Shown here in pieces: positions 11,638-23,300 of a DNA stretch of 64,000 bases. How positions within the stretch are numbered: position 1 is the stretch's first letter; every line of letters starts with the position of its first letter. The stretch comes from Bathynomus jamesi (taxonomy: Eukaryota; Arthropoda; Malacostraca; Isopoda; Cirolanidae): assembly GCA_023014485.1 (NCBI GenBank), contig JAJOZX010000942.1, positions 858,501-922,500 on the forward strand, written 5' to 3'. The notes beneath the pieces were generated by a model. The model saw only the letters and a program-made list of their open reading frames with translations, was not told the origin of the DNA and did no database searches. Made by a program: the position numbers and the translations under genes.

Positions 11638-14255
11638 CAGGGCTGTGGAGTCAGTCAATTTTGGTGCTGCTGGAGTCGGAGTCAGTAAAAATGTACCAAC
11701 TCCGACCTCAATATAAATTTTAATAAAATATGTTTTTGTGTGTGATATCACTGGTAGCTATGGTGGTTAAACCACTTAAATAATAAACACAATGTTTTCC
11801 ATTTCAGACACTAATGCCATTAATTCATTTTTTCTTTTCAGATAATATTTTTTATTTTTAATGCTTATTTAATTTCGAGTTCTTTCTAAATTTCATAAGT
11901 TTTTAACTTTCAAGTCTAAAATCCCTTTCACAATGGCAAAGACACTTCCAACAAAGTGCAGTTTTTGAATATTTTACAATAACCACAGATGGGAAACATT
12001 TCGTGTGTCAGTATATGATAGATGATGATGGTGAAAAATTATGTGAAGCAAAAATCAGTGGTTTTACTGGCTCTGATAAAAATGCACCAACCAGAGCATC
12101 AAATTTGAAAAGACATTTGCAGCGTTTCCATCCCAAAATTTTAGAAGTTGTCATTGAGAAAGATAGTAATAAAAACCTTCCAACTACTTTAAAGTTAACA
12201 AAAGATCAGAAATCTACTGAATGACAAGCACCACTTACAAGATTCTTTACTACAGACAAAGTTACCGTAACAATGACCACAGAAAAGTTCAAGAAGCACA
12301 TCATCGAACTGGTGGTAAGAAATGGTGTAGCCTTATCTTTATTTTCACAACCAGCCTTTCTAGGCCTAAATGGAGAAATGGCCAAGAAACTTGGAGTTTC
12401 TCTGGAAAGACAAAGTATCAGAAAAATTATAGTTGAAGAAGCCACAAATAAAAAGGAAGAACTTCGAAGAACTCTTAAGGGACGCTTCATGTTTATTAAA
12501 ATGGATGCAGCCACGTGTCATAGAGTTAACTATTTTGCCATCAATGCTAGATTTGTTGGTGAAAACAATAAAATGGTAACTCGGACATTGGGAGTAAAGG
12601 ACACCAAGGCACATCATGACAGCGACTATCTTCAGAAGTTAGAGGAGGAAGTTTTACAAGACTTTGTAATTAAGAAAGAGCAGATTCTATGTATTGTCAC
12701 AGATAATGCTTCAAACATGCTAAGCACGATAGAAAAGCTGAATAAAGTTGATGAAGAAAAAGTGGCTAATGAAGATGACATTCCTGAAACTGATTCTCAA
12801 ACAGCACAAACAGAACAGAGCGATGAAATTTTAGATGATATTGTTGAAGAAGCATCTAAGCTCTTTCTAATCCAACATATGCGTTGTGTTGTACATACAT
12901 TGCAGCTAGCAATAAGAGATGGATTGAAAGATCGCCATGCAGCTACTCTGATTTAAGCAAGTTGAGGCAAGTAGCCACTGCGGCCAGGACCTCTAAAATT
13001 GATGCTATTATCCAGACATGCAGGAAAGGGAGCTATTTTGGACCAAGCGACACGCTGGGGGAGCACATATATGATGATTAAGCGTTTGCTTGATCTAAAA
13101 CCCTTCCTAGAAGACATTGATAATCCCAATGTTTCACTAACTGAAATTCAATGGAGGGAGGTTACACAACTAGAAGCTCTGCTTGCTCACCCTTATACTG
13201 TCACCAAAAAGTTGCAAGCAGAGGATTTAACTCCTGGTACATTCCTATGGAAATGGAAAAATTTATTATTTCGTCTATCCCAAACTGGAGAATTAATTGC
13301 TGATGGAATTGTATCCTCAATGAAGAAAAGAGAGGGTCTACTACTAGAAAATGAGATCTTATTATCTTCTGTCTACATAGATCCAATGAACCGAATTTTG
13401 TTGACCGAAGAACAAATTACTAAAGCAAAAGAGGCCCTCTGCAAGGTTGCAATTCGCATAAAAGGGCTATTACCTGAAAATCCTGAACCACAGGATGAAG
13501 ATATGAGTAGTAAGTCCCTCTCATCCTCTTCAAATGATGAAGAATTAGACTTTCAAAAATATTTAGATAAAATTGAACGCTCAAAAGCAAAGCATCGCAG
13601 CTTAAACGTGCATAGGCAACCTTTGGATGTTAAACTAATGAAATTTAAGCAAGATTTTTTTGATGGCCTAAAAGAAGTGGAAAAATATGATCGCTCATCT
13701 AAACTGACAATACAAGATGTCATCCCTGCATATCCAGAGATTTTAAGAGATACAGCTATGATAGTAACAGCCATGCCACCCACTCAGGTCAGTGTGGAGA
13801 GACTGTTTTCCGCACTGAAAGTAATTAAATCAGATTTAAGGGCTTCAATGAAAGAGGATCTGGCAGAAGCAATTCTGTTCCTAAGAACAAGTTATTCGTA
13901 AATTTTAGATTTTCACCCTTGGCCTTAGTTTAATAAATTTTGCAGGAATACTTTTATATTTTTGATTGCATTTAATGAAATTTTTTTGTTTTGTTTTTTT
14001 GTTTTATGCTCAATGAATTTTGTTTTTTCATAAATAAAAAATAAAAAAGCCATAATGGCATCGCTACAACCATTAGACTCAAACTCTGCAGGTTATGGGT
14101 TTAAAAAGTAGCCTGATGATTCACGTGGTGGTGATGAAATGCCTCTTGTGTAATTATCATCATAGCAGATTTAGAATTAATATACCTTCGGAGTTGGATA
14201 GACAAAAAATTGAGGAGTCAGAGCCGGTTTTTTATGTGCCAACTCCATAGCCCTG
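11638..14255 (+). mobile_element. hAT DNA transposon (BED-finger type)
   Basis: A 2618-bp element with ends CAGGGCTGTGGAGTC at 11638 and a right end GGAGTTGGC/GCCAACTCC-ATAGCCCTG ending at 14255. The direct repeat gttagtac flanks it at 11630-11637 and 14256-14263. Eight-base duplication, CAG start and the transposase type agree on hAT. It carries one transposase gene in a single orientation, with about 300 bp of 5' and 350 bp of 3' non-coding sequence. Confidence 0.92.
11932..13901 (+). pseudogene. BED-finger hAT transposase, broken
   Basis: Transposase of the element at 11638-14255. The N-terminus (about 11965-12135) is a BED-type zinc finger: VFEYFTIT, FVCQYM, then SNLKRHLQRFHP. An in-frame TGA at 12222-12224 splits it from the next open part (12273-12956, same frame), which holds the insertion domain and ILCIVTDNASNM. 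Two compensating frameshifts near 12950 and 13000 lead to the last part (12999-13901) with DQATRWGSTYMM and the dimerisation region VSVERLFSALKVIKSDLR. The likely ATG at 11932 is itself out of frame by one base. So one stop and about three frameshifts disable an otherwise recognisable protein of roughly 650 residues. Confidence 0.85.
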
Positions 14256-14263
14256 GTTAGTAC

Positions 14264-14324
14264 ACACAATCAGAGAACACACAGGGTAAGGTTGTAAGGT
14301 TAGGTTATATATATATATATACCG

Positions 14325-14382
<58 letters not shown>

Positions 14383-14418
14383 CCTAACCTTACCCTGTGT
14401 TCTCCGATTGTGTGTAAT
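14264..14418. repeat. Inverted repeat around (TA)n
   Basis: The arms acacaatcagagaacacaca...gtaaggttaggtt and aacctaaccttaccctgtgttctcc...attgtgtgt flank a long TA/TG tract (about 14306-14376). A third copy of the arm is at 11380-11420. It is probably a small foldback element or the two ends of a MITE filled with microsatellite. Confidence 0.7.
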
Positions 14419-14421
14419 ATT

Positions 14422-14601
14422 CAAAATATATTTTTCTAATGTATTTTGGTGTGTTTGGTTCATATATGACCTTCATTTCTAGAGAAAATGACCCAAAACA
14501 TAGGAAAACTTTAATGTTTCAGAACTTTGTTTCAGTTCATTTGCTCAAGATATGAAGGTCATATTTGAACAGAATACACCAAAATACATTAGAAAAATAT
14601 A
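14422..14601 (-). repeat. Foldback element, copy 2 (inner palindrome)
   Basis: An inverted copy of about 10620-10800: arms tgtattttggtgtgtttgg and ggtcatatttgaacag...caccaaaatacat face each other. Its outer part continues after the inserted MITE, at 15116-15165. Confidence 0.7.
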
Positions 14602-15115
14602 GGTGCCAGTTCTGTATTGCCCCCCACGCAAAATATGATTTTATTGAACATTAAGATTATAAATTATTTTGATACAGTCTATTAAAAATTCAAAATAAAA
14701 TGCAAAATATAATTTTATTGAACATTATGATTAGAAATTATTTTTATACAAAATATTAAAAATTTTGGCAAAAAAAAAAAAAAAAAAAAACACTGAGACT
14801 GATCAATTTGTGATGCTTGATCTTTATGGGGGCAGACCCCCAGGACCTAAATTATACAAATGATAATGTAATAACATGTGCCCACCTTGCCTGGGTAGCT
14901 AGAGCCATAAGGACTAATATAAAGGATAAAAAAGTTAAGTGCACTTTCTTAAATTTATTACAAACCAATATTTTCTCACCATATTGAATATTTTTATCAG
15001 AAGTAGAAAACCATGATTGTTTTTTACAAACAAAAAGCACCAATTTTTTAATAAAATATATATACAAAACTATTTTTTAATAAAAAAATGTGGGGGGTAA
15101 TACGGAACTGTAGCC
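14602..15115. mobile_element. Non-autonomous element with 8-bp TSD
   Basis: A 514-bp insertion with inverted ends (left ggtgccagttctgtattgcc; right, reversed, ggctacagttccgtattacc) flanked by aaaatata at 14594-14601 and 15116-15123. The interior is AT-rich with an A run (about 14768-14790) and no gene. The 8-bp duplication suggests hAT, P or Merlin mobilisation; the GG start leaves the class open. Confidence 0.82.
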
Positions 15116-15123
15116 AAAATATA

Positions 15124-15165
15124 TTTTGGATATTAATTTCAGCATTGGTGAAATATTTAATAATT
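15124..15165. repeat. Outer arm of the foldback nest
   Basis: The sequence ggatattaatttcagcattgg...taattaccc is the inverted match of 10572-10620. It marks the right border of everything inserted into the LINE between 10571 and 15166. Confidence 0.6.
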
Positions 15166-15540
15166 ACCCAATAATAACCCTAAATTGTACAAACCTGAAA
15201 ACATTTTGAACATCTGTATCATATCTCCCCTTACACAACATCTCTTAAAACTAAACATACCTAGTTCCTTTAATCTATCTTTGTATTCCAATCTTCTTAG
15301 GTTAGGGATAGGCTTGTTTGCCCTATGTTATATACCTTCAAGCATATCAATATCATGTCTGAGGTGAAGAGACCAAGCTTGAATGCAGTATTCACTGTGA
15401 GGCCTAACATAAGAATTATATAATTTACAGATGACTTCCTTACTCTTGTAACTAACATTCCTCTTAATAATACTGAATATTTTATTTGCTTTATTTCAAA
15501 CCTCTAAGCACTGATTAGAAAATTTTAGATCACTACCAAC
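15166..15540 (-). pseudogene. CR1/L2-type LINE, reverse transcriptase thumb block
   Basis: The minus strand reads, with stops, VICKLYNSYVRPHSEYCIQAW, then RLKELGMFSFKRCCVRGDM and QMFKMF. These are the usual motifs after the FADD box in CR1/L2 LINE ORF2. The block is the direct downstream continuation of 16808-17170, from which it was separated by the mariner at 15543-16805, and it continues at 10571 beyond the foldback nest. It is inactive. Confidence 0.78.
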
Positions 15541-15542
15541 TA

Positions 15543-16805
15543 TCAGGTCATCCCATAAGTAATTTCATTTTTTAGATCAGAATTTGAAGGATAAAAAAAA
15601 ACTCAAACTTTTTTATTTTCCATCGGAATCAATGACACTCTGCCAATATCCCACAAGCTTTTCAATGCCATGTTTATAAAATTCAGGTGGTTTTGAGGCA
15701 AAAAACATACAAAGACTGATGTGCAGGTCATCTAAAGTAGTATACTGTTTCTCATCAAGATAGTTTTGCAGACTCCTGAAGAGATGATAATCTGAAGGCG
15801 CAAGGTCTAGAGAATATGGAGGATGAAGTTTTTCCCACCCAAGCTCCTCAATTTTTGCAGAAGTGATCTGAGCAGTATGAGGACGTGCATTGTCATGATG
15901 GAACACGATTCCTTTCTGATTAACCAAAGAAGGTCTCTTTTCTTTTAGTGCAGTGTTCAATCGATCTAGTTGTTGACAGAAGACTTGAGCAGCGATTGTT
16001 TGGTTATGTGGTGAGGTTTCAAAGTGTACACCACCTTCATCCTACCAAACACTAAGCAACAGCTTCCAAGGGTGAAGATTTGGTTTTGACTATAGTATCG
16101 CTGGTTCTCTGGCACAAACCCACTGTCAACGGTGCTTAACATTCTGGTACAGTATCCACTTTTCATCATCATTCACTAAATGGTGCAAAAATGGATCTTG
16201 GAGTTCACAGGAATGAAGAGCTGTGCTAATGTTTACCCACACCCTCAGATTGTCAACTGACAATTCATATGGCACCCATTTTCCTAACTTAGGCACTTTC
16301 CCGAGTTGTTGCAAATTTCAATGGATGGTGGATGGGGATGAATCGAGTTTCTAGGCCAATTCTTCGACAGTTATTGAACAGTCTTCTTCAAGTGTGGCTA
16401 ACAGCAGGTCATCATCAAACTCAGCAAGGCGTCCAGAGCGTGCTACATCTGTCAAACAGCAGTCACCATTCCTAAACTTTTGAAACTATCTTTGACATTT
16501 CCTCACATGCAGAATATTGTTACCATAAACATTCTGAATGTTTTGCGTTGCTTCAGTAGCACTATTCCCTTTTGAACTCATAAAGCATTATATGCCTGAT
16601 ATGCTCTTCTGATACCGCCATGTTTATGAGGGGTTCACATAAAGCAAAACACACATCTTCACTGGTCAAGGTCTGTAAAGTATGTAGCAAAACACGATAG
16701 ATCTCCTCTTAGATATAACCTTCGGAAAATTTATGCTTAAACCAAGTAGGACTAGTTTAAACTTAATCTATCATAAAAAACGACATTACTTATGGGATGA
16801 CCTGA
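15543..16805 (-). mobile_element. Mariner transposon
   Basis: A 1263-bp element with near-identical inverted ends of about 30 bp (tcaggtcatcccataagtaa at both ends) and the mariner target duplication TA at 15541-15542 and 16806-16807. Length, ends and the transposase at 15613-16620 all fit the mariner family. It interrupts the minus-strand CR1-type LINE. Confidence 0.95.
15613..16620 (-). pseudogene. Mariner transposase, multiply broken
   Basis: The C-terminal piece (15960-15613) is open and carries HHDNARPHTA and YSLDLAPSDYHLF, the second and third catalytic aspartates of a D,D34D mariner enzyme, then a conserved C-terminus. The first aspartate region is DDEKWILYQNVK (near 16160), where the expected TGDEKW reads NDDEKW. 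Between these, and in the helix-turn-helix N-terminus up to the probable ATG near 16620, there are several stops and frameshifts. The protein would normally be about 345 residues. It is clearly dead, although the C-terminal 115 residues remain intact. Confidence 0.88.
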
Positions 16806-16807
16806 TA

Positions 16808-17170
16808 TAATGCCAAGATCCCTTTCCTGTCTAACATCCTCTAACCAGTTCCCTTGCCTCTCATAACTAAAGTTTTCATTATTTCTACCAAAGTGGATGA
16901 CTGCATTTTTCAACATTGAATTCAATCTGCCATTTACTTGGCCAAGCAACTAATCTATCAAGATCCTTTTGCAGTTTATAAGAATTTTATATATTTATAA
17001 CAGGAGCAACTACTTTTGTATCATCTGCAAATTTAGAAAATTTACAACCTACTCCTTTCTCTAAATCTGCCACCCAGATTCATAACCATTTAGAATTACT
17101 CTCTGTTCTCTGTTTCAACCATTTTTCTACCCAATTTATAACTGACCCTAATATCACATGAGCTTTTAAT
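16808..17170 (-). pseudogene. CR1/L2-type LINE, FADD-box block
   Basis: The minus strand reads KFADDTKVVAPV (catalytic aspartates), then LQKDLDRLVAW and a window with FGRNNENFSYERQGNW and ERDLGII. It is the upstream block of the LINE continued at 15540. Nothing of the palm upstream of FADD or of the endonuclease is recognisable beyond about 17170, so the copy is 5'-truncated. Confidence 0.78.
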
Positions 17171-17703
17171 TTATAGTTTTATACAGAAGACTGCCCTGGA
17201 ATGAAAAGTGATGCTTTGGCCTCTGGCGAACCTGTTCTCGCCAGTCTCTTTCTTGAGGTTTGAGCCAAGTCCTAATTTAGGCTACGTTCAAACTTGTGTT
17301 TAATAGAAATTCGGTTGCTCCATAATATAATCTACCAAGTCTTATCATAAAAGTTCATTTCAGTGATAAACATTCATTTAAAAATTGACTCTTGGAGCCC
17401 TCTCAATTGAAATATACAAATGACAACATATGAGGTGTGCGTGGACAGGTACGGTGCACATTTGGAATGGCTGAGAATTTTGGATTTGGGTCAGTATTCA
17501 TTAAATATTATCCTTCTTATTTGTTGTAATAACATACAGATTAGAGTGAAAAACGACTAACTTTTCGTTACTTTTCGAAAAATAAAAACTTGTGTAGGGT
17601 ATTGTAGTTGTAAATAATAGTAAGTTGTAGAATATCCTATGTTCATGAATGAATGAGATGAGGAGACTTGGTAAATTGTATTAGACTATTGGTTTTATTC
17701 ATC

Positions 17704-17704
<1 letters not shown>
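17171..17704. other. Unassigned spacer
   Basis: About 530 bp without an open frame or a repeat I recognise. A short hairpin-like word (cctctggcgaacctgttctcgccag) lies near 17220. Confidence 0.3.
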
Positions 17705-17761
<57 letters not shown>

Positions 17762-17940
17762 ATTATTTCACGAAAGTGACACGTGAAAAATATTTATGAT
17801 GAATAAAACCACGAAGGGAAAAGAAACACAAAGTGGTGCTCAAGCGCTTTCGTCTGAGGATGTCATTAGACGAAAGCGCTTGAGCACCACTTTGTGTTTC
17901 TTTCCCTTCGTGGTTTTATTCATCATATATATATATACAT

Positions 17941-17971
<31 letters not shown>
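17705..17971. repeat. (TA)n tracts flanking a long palindrome
   Basis: TA tracts at 17705-17757 and 17927-17971 surround a nearly perfect inverted repeat. The arms are 17796-17855 and 17868-17926 and differ by a single extra A in the left arm; the 12-base loop is gaggatgtcatt. The arm includes caagcgctttcgtct and ataaaaccacgaaggg. Related unpaired copies lie at about 40743-40830, 50780-50900 and 51086-51260. Such (TA)n-linked CGCTTTCG repeats resemble the ends of Penelope-like retroelements as I remember them. No coding sequence is attached here. Confidence 0.85.
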
Positions 17972-17972
<1 letters not shown>

Positions 17973-20362
17973 ACCTTGTTGGGTTGCATGTGTCGGTCTT
18001 TCTTCACACGAAGGTCAAGCTGGTGGCCCCGCCTCTAGTCCTGGCTTGGTGGAGGAGCGAGTTGCTCTCTTGCACTCTCCATCGAACATAGCCAAGTACA
18101 CCCGGCTCATCTGGTACCGTTCTGAGCCAGGCATCTAGTCTTCTCTTGAAGACTTCAACTTTGACTCCTGTTATGTTTCTGAGGTTTGGAAGTTGGTTGA
18201 AAATTCATGGCCCCCTGACAACCAAGTTATTTTCCTTCAGAGTTGAGGAGGTCCCTTGTCGGGCCTTTAATTTGGGAACCCTACACATTCAGCCTTTCCT
18301 ATTTTCCAGCATTGTCTGGAGGGTAATTGGGATTTGTTTGAGGTTTGGTACCAGTTTTTCGATAATTTTCCATATGTAAATTATGGTATACCTCTCTCTT
18401 CTTCTTTCCAGGGAGTACAAATTTAGTTTACGTACAGTAGTCTTTCCCAGTAGTTGACTTCTTTGCAGCCATCACTCTTGGCTGTGAAATGTCTCTGCGT
18501 TTCTTTTAGTTTATTAATTTCTTCCTTTTTATATGGCGACGTCAAAACTGAGCACTGAGCAGTATTCAAGTTTTGGTATGATCAGTGTTCTCAGCAGGGG
18601 AATCATTACTGTCTTGTCCCTCCTTTTGAACGTTCTTAGTACCTGTCCCGCGACTCTTTTTGCTTTGTTTATTGCTATCTGATTTTGTGTGTCGAATTTG
18701 GCATCATCGGTCATTATTACCCCGAAGTCCACCGCTTTCGTGTTTATCTGAATTTCTTGCCTATCTGGAGCATAATATGCAGTCTTTTTAAGTTCCGCAT
18801 TTCTACCATATCTCAAGAGCTGAAATTTCTCGGTGTTAAATGTCATATTGTTGTCTTCTGACCATTTGTATATTTTGTTTGTGTCTCTCTGCAAGACTTC
18901 TACTTCGATTGCATCGCTGACTTTTCTGCTGATCTTTGTATCGTCTGCAAATGGTGTTACTATACTGTTGCTGTTTACTCCACTGTCTATGTCTGTTAGC
19001 ATGATAATGAAGAGGAGTGGATGCCAGCACTACAGTATGTACCTTGTGGTACTGAGCTGCGTACTTCTGATTCTGATGATGATACACCTTGAATTTTGAC
19101 CACCTGTAGTCGATTTCTGAGGAAGTTGTAGATCCATTTTCCCACTTTGCCTGTTATTCCCATATGTTTCATTTTATGTGCTATTATACCAAGATCGCAT
19201 TTGTCGAAAGCTTTAGCAAAATCCGTGTATAGGATATCATAGTTTTTATTGCCTTCAAGTGCATCTAGGATATTGTTATAATGCTCTGTAAGTTGTGATA
19301 GGCATGATCTTCCTGATCGGAATCCGTGCTGATTTTCGTTGAATCTTTCCAATGTCTCCAAGAAGTCAAAGATTTTCTCTCTGACTATTCTTTCAAAATA
19401 TTTGGTGAGGTGGGACGTCAAGGACACTGGTCTATAGTTCTTTCCTTGAGATCTATCTCCTCCTTTATATGTAGGGGCGATGTTTGCTCTTTTCAAGATG
19501 CTTGGTATTTCCCCAGTGTCTAGGGATCTTCTCCATATCCAGTATAAGGAGGTAGCTATTTCATTTTTACAGTTTTTAATTAATAGTGCGCTCCATTTGT
19601 CCGGACCTGCAGCTGAATGTGATTTCATTTGTCCTATAGCTCTCGCTTCATCTTCTGGGGTAAAATCAAAGTCTGTTATACATTCTCCTTGCAATTTCTC
19701 TTTGAAGAATGCATCTACGTCAGGTATCGCTTTGTCATTTTTGAGGTACTGAATAGCGATTCATACTGGGCTCTCAATGTTTCAGATATTTCTTTTTGAT
19801 CGTCTGTTAGTTCATTATTTCCTTTCCTTAAGGGCCCGTTAGTAGCGCGGGTTTTTGTTTTCTTTTTCGCATAGCTGTAGAAGTATTTTGAATTTTCCTT
19901 TATTGCTTTATTGCTTCCTTTTCTTCTTCCCTCTATGTACGGCCCTTTCTCAGAGTTTGTATTTCCCAATCGATTCTCTCCAGTTTTTCTTGTATTTCTT
20001 TCCTGGCATTGTTGTCTCCGCAATTAGCTCACTTTGTCGCTACTCTCTTTCTTTTGCGGAATATTCTTCTCTTTTACCTCTTTAGCAAGTTCCTCTTTCC
20101 TTTTGGCTGTGCTTTCGGAACATATTTTTCCAAATTCTCAGCGTCTTTTCTTCCAAGGTTGTTAGCATTTCCTCAGTTGTTTTATTCTCTAAAACTGTTC
20201 TCCACTCTATTTGGGCCATGTGTGATCTGATTTCTTCTCAATTTATGGTCTTGGAGTTTAAGTTAAAAGCCCCAAATTTGCTTCTTCCTTCCGGATGTGT
20301 ATTGTCTTTTAAAGTTATCTCCATATTTGTTGATAACTCGATTATATTGTGGTCTGAGATAA
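17972..20362 (-). mobile_element. PHD/CCCH LINE, 3' block (linker, RT and tail)
   Basis: This is the downstream block of a long minus-strand LINE. It holds the region between endonuclease and RT, the RT, a conserved C-terminus with RLDAWLRTVPDEPG, and a (TA)n tail at 17972 or just left. Two plus-strand copies of the same family (36226-37097 and 37117-40000) match it throughout and also end in (TA)n. It is separated from the endonuclease block by the CACTA-like element at 20363-23371. Confidence 0.88.
18529..20023 (-). pseudogene. LINE reverse transcriptase (minus copy)
   Basis: Reverse transcriptase for target-primed reverse transcription. In order on the minus strand: linker (20023-19715, basic), palm motif region with SAAGPDKWSALLIKN, YRPVSLTSHLTKYFERIV, NQHGFRSGRSC, DFAKAFDKCD and SSVPQGT (19694-18996), then FADDTKISR, NNMTFNTEKFQLL, VDFGVIMTD and LIIPKLEYC (19002-18529). 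The motifs and their spacing fit the CR1/L2/Jockey group. A frameshift just after SSVPQGT separates the two main frames and another lies near 19720, so ORF2 is broken, but both catalytic aspartates of FADD are present. The C-terminal tail continues to about 18030. Confidence 0.87.
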
Positions 20363-23300
20363 CACTGGGGAACAAATTTCAACTTTTTGTCTATTGAATT
20401 AGATTTGACAGTTAGTTCTAGGTAATTTGGGTGCGCTGAGCACGAATCTTTACTCGGTTTTGCTCTATCAGGTCCTGATTTTGCTCAACACCCCTCCTCT
20501 TTCGTCGTATTCATAAAAAGGTTTTTTTTCTAAAAACTCGCTGTCTTTTTGCAGTTACACATTATGCAACTAGGTTTTTATCTAGGTATTTGTACCTATT
20601 GTTATGGTATTGTTGTATTATGTATATTTTTATATGTAACACCTAAAAATATTTTTAATTTTGTCATTTTTAACCCATTTTAATATTAGTAAATTAAGCT
20701 AAAAATATCATAGAATTCTAAAATTTTCTCGAGCGTTCCTGTTCTCTGTAGAGTATTCTAGAGGGACAACTAAAATATATAAAAGCGACTCGTTTCCAGA
20801 GTTAATCAGTCAATTCAATCAGCAGTCAGTCAGTCAGTCAGTCAGTCAGTCAGTTGAGTTAGTTAATTAAGTTTGGGCATTAACATAATTTTGAATTGGC
20901 ATATGATTTAGTGAGTAATTTTGTCATCGTGATTTAATATAGTTGATTTAATTAGACGTAATTTATATTGTACCTACTCATCCGTGTTTCTAGTTTAATT
21001 TCATAGATTGTAAGTACCTATTTCATAATAAGTACCTATTTAAACTAATTTTTGTGTTTATATTTCAGATTTTCTTAAATTTATATGAATTAAGGGCTTT
21101 AAATACCTTTACAAATTGGCAGAACAATCAAGCAATATGTCATCAAGCACTAGAAAGTTCAAATGCAAAAACAACCCTGATTCCTTCTGTTATATATGTG
21201 GAAATTTTACACTTCCACATCAACGAGCAAATATAACTGACTTCGTAAAAAGAGCTTACTTAGCTTATTTTGGCATAAAACTGGGGGACCAAGATAAATC
21301 GTGGGCTCCACATAAAGCCTGCACTATATGCATTGAAAGACTGCGACATTGGACGAAGGGTTCGGATTCAAAAATACCTTTTGGAGTTCCGATGGTAAGT
21401 TTATGATTTCATAAAACTACGTAATTTAATCACTAGTATACTGTAACTTACCTAAATGTAATTGTAACTTAGGTACATAAACAAAAATTTACAGAAAATG
21501 TTTATAAGAATCTCAAATATTGCATAAGGTTGAAACACATAGAAATGTTAAATGTTTGGGTGATAACTTTTGATAAAATTCATAAAAACAAGTCTCTCGT
21601 CGCTTTTGTTAACGCTTTACAATTTTTTTCCATATCAGGTGTGGCGAGAGCCTACTAACCACGAGACCGATTGCTACCTTTGCTTTGTCAAGACTTCGGG
21701 CTTCACTAAGAAAAATAAACATTGTATCGAGTACCCAAATTTCGACACCGCGATACGACCTGTGCTACATTCAAATGAGATCCCCATTCCAAAATTTAAG
21801 GGTCTGCCAACTCAAGAATTAGTTCAAGATGTTCCTGAAAATATTGTTATGCACTTTGAGGAGTCAGACACCGATTTTGACCCCAGCGTATTTGAAAGTC
21901 AAAACGATCCGCAAAAGTTTAACCAGGCCGAGTTGAATGATCTTGTAAGGGATCTAAATTTGCCAAAAAAGGCTGCGGAAATTTTAGCTTCAAGACTTAA
22001 AGAGAAAAACTTGCTTACTTCAAACACATACATTTCATTTTACAGAAAAAGAGAAGAAGAACTTGTTAAATATTTTAGAACAGAGGATAGTTTAGTATAT
22101 TGCTGCGACATAGTTGGTTTGTTAAAGAAGATGGGGGTTGAGTCTTACGATGCAAATGATTGGCGCTTGTTTTTAGACAATTCGAAAAGAAGTCTTAAGT
22201 GTGTGTTGTTGCATAATGGCAATCTATACGGCTCGATACCGATTGGGCACTCAACAAATTAAAAGAAAAGTATGAACATATAGAAAAGGTTTTAAATCTT
22301 ATCAAATATAGGGAGCACGAGTGGATCATATGTGTTGACTTAAAAATGGTTAATTTTCTGCTAGGACAACAAGGAGGGTATACTAAATATCCCTGCTTCC
22401 TTTGCTTATGGGACAGCAGAGCCAAGGAAGAACATTATTTCAAACAAATCTGGCCAGCACGAACATCACTTACTGTCGGAGAAAAAACGTAATTAATCCA
22501 CCTTTAGTGAGCAGAGATAAAATCATATTTCCTCCTCTGCATATAAAACTAGGCCTCATTAAACAATATGTAAAAGCTTTAGATACGAACGGCGAGTGTT
22601 TCAAATACATAACTTCAAAATTTCCAAGTTTAAGTTATGAAAAAATCAAGGCGGGAATTTTCGACGGTCCACAAATAAGAACAACGATTAAAGACAGCAA
22701 TTTTCCTAATGTCATGAATGAACGCGAAAAAAATGGCTGGTTCTCATTCGTGGACTTGATAGAAAACTTTTTAGGCAATTATAGGGCAGATAACTACGAA
22801 GAAATCGTAAAAAAACTTTTAAGGGACTACAAAGAGTTAGGTTGCAATATGAGCATAAAAATGCATTTTTTGAATAGCCATCTTGACCAATTTCCAAGTA
22901 ATTTAGGTGATGTAAGTGACGAACAAGGGGAGAGATTCCACCAAGATATAAAAATTATGGAGGAACGGTACCAAGGCCGCTGGGATTCCCACATGATGGC
23001 TGATTACTGCTGGTGCTTGAAAAGAGACCTGCCATCAACAAGCAAATACGCTAGAAAGTCTTACAAAAGAAAATTTTTGCCACAGTGAAAGCTTCATATC
23101 TGTTTGTTTTTTTATTTTAAGTCATTTCTATCGTTATAATGTAATTTTACTGTAGTTTGAACTGCTTGTATTCGTGAAACTTGAAAAAAAAATTTAACAC
23201 ATGACTTAATTTTTTAGTCCTAATTTGAAAAATCTGGAAAATGGCACATAGGCTGTCGACAAGAATCAGGACCTGATAGAGCCAAACCGAGTTGAAATTC

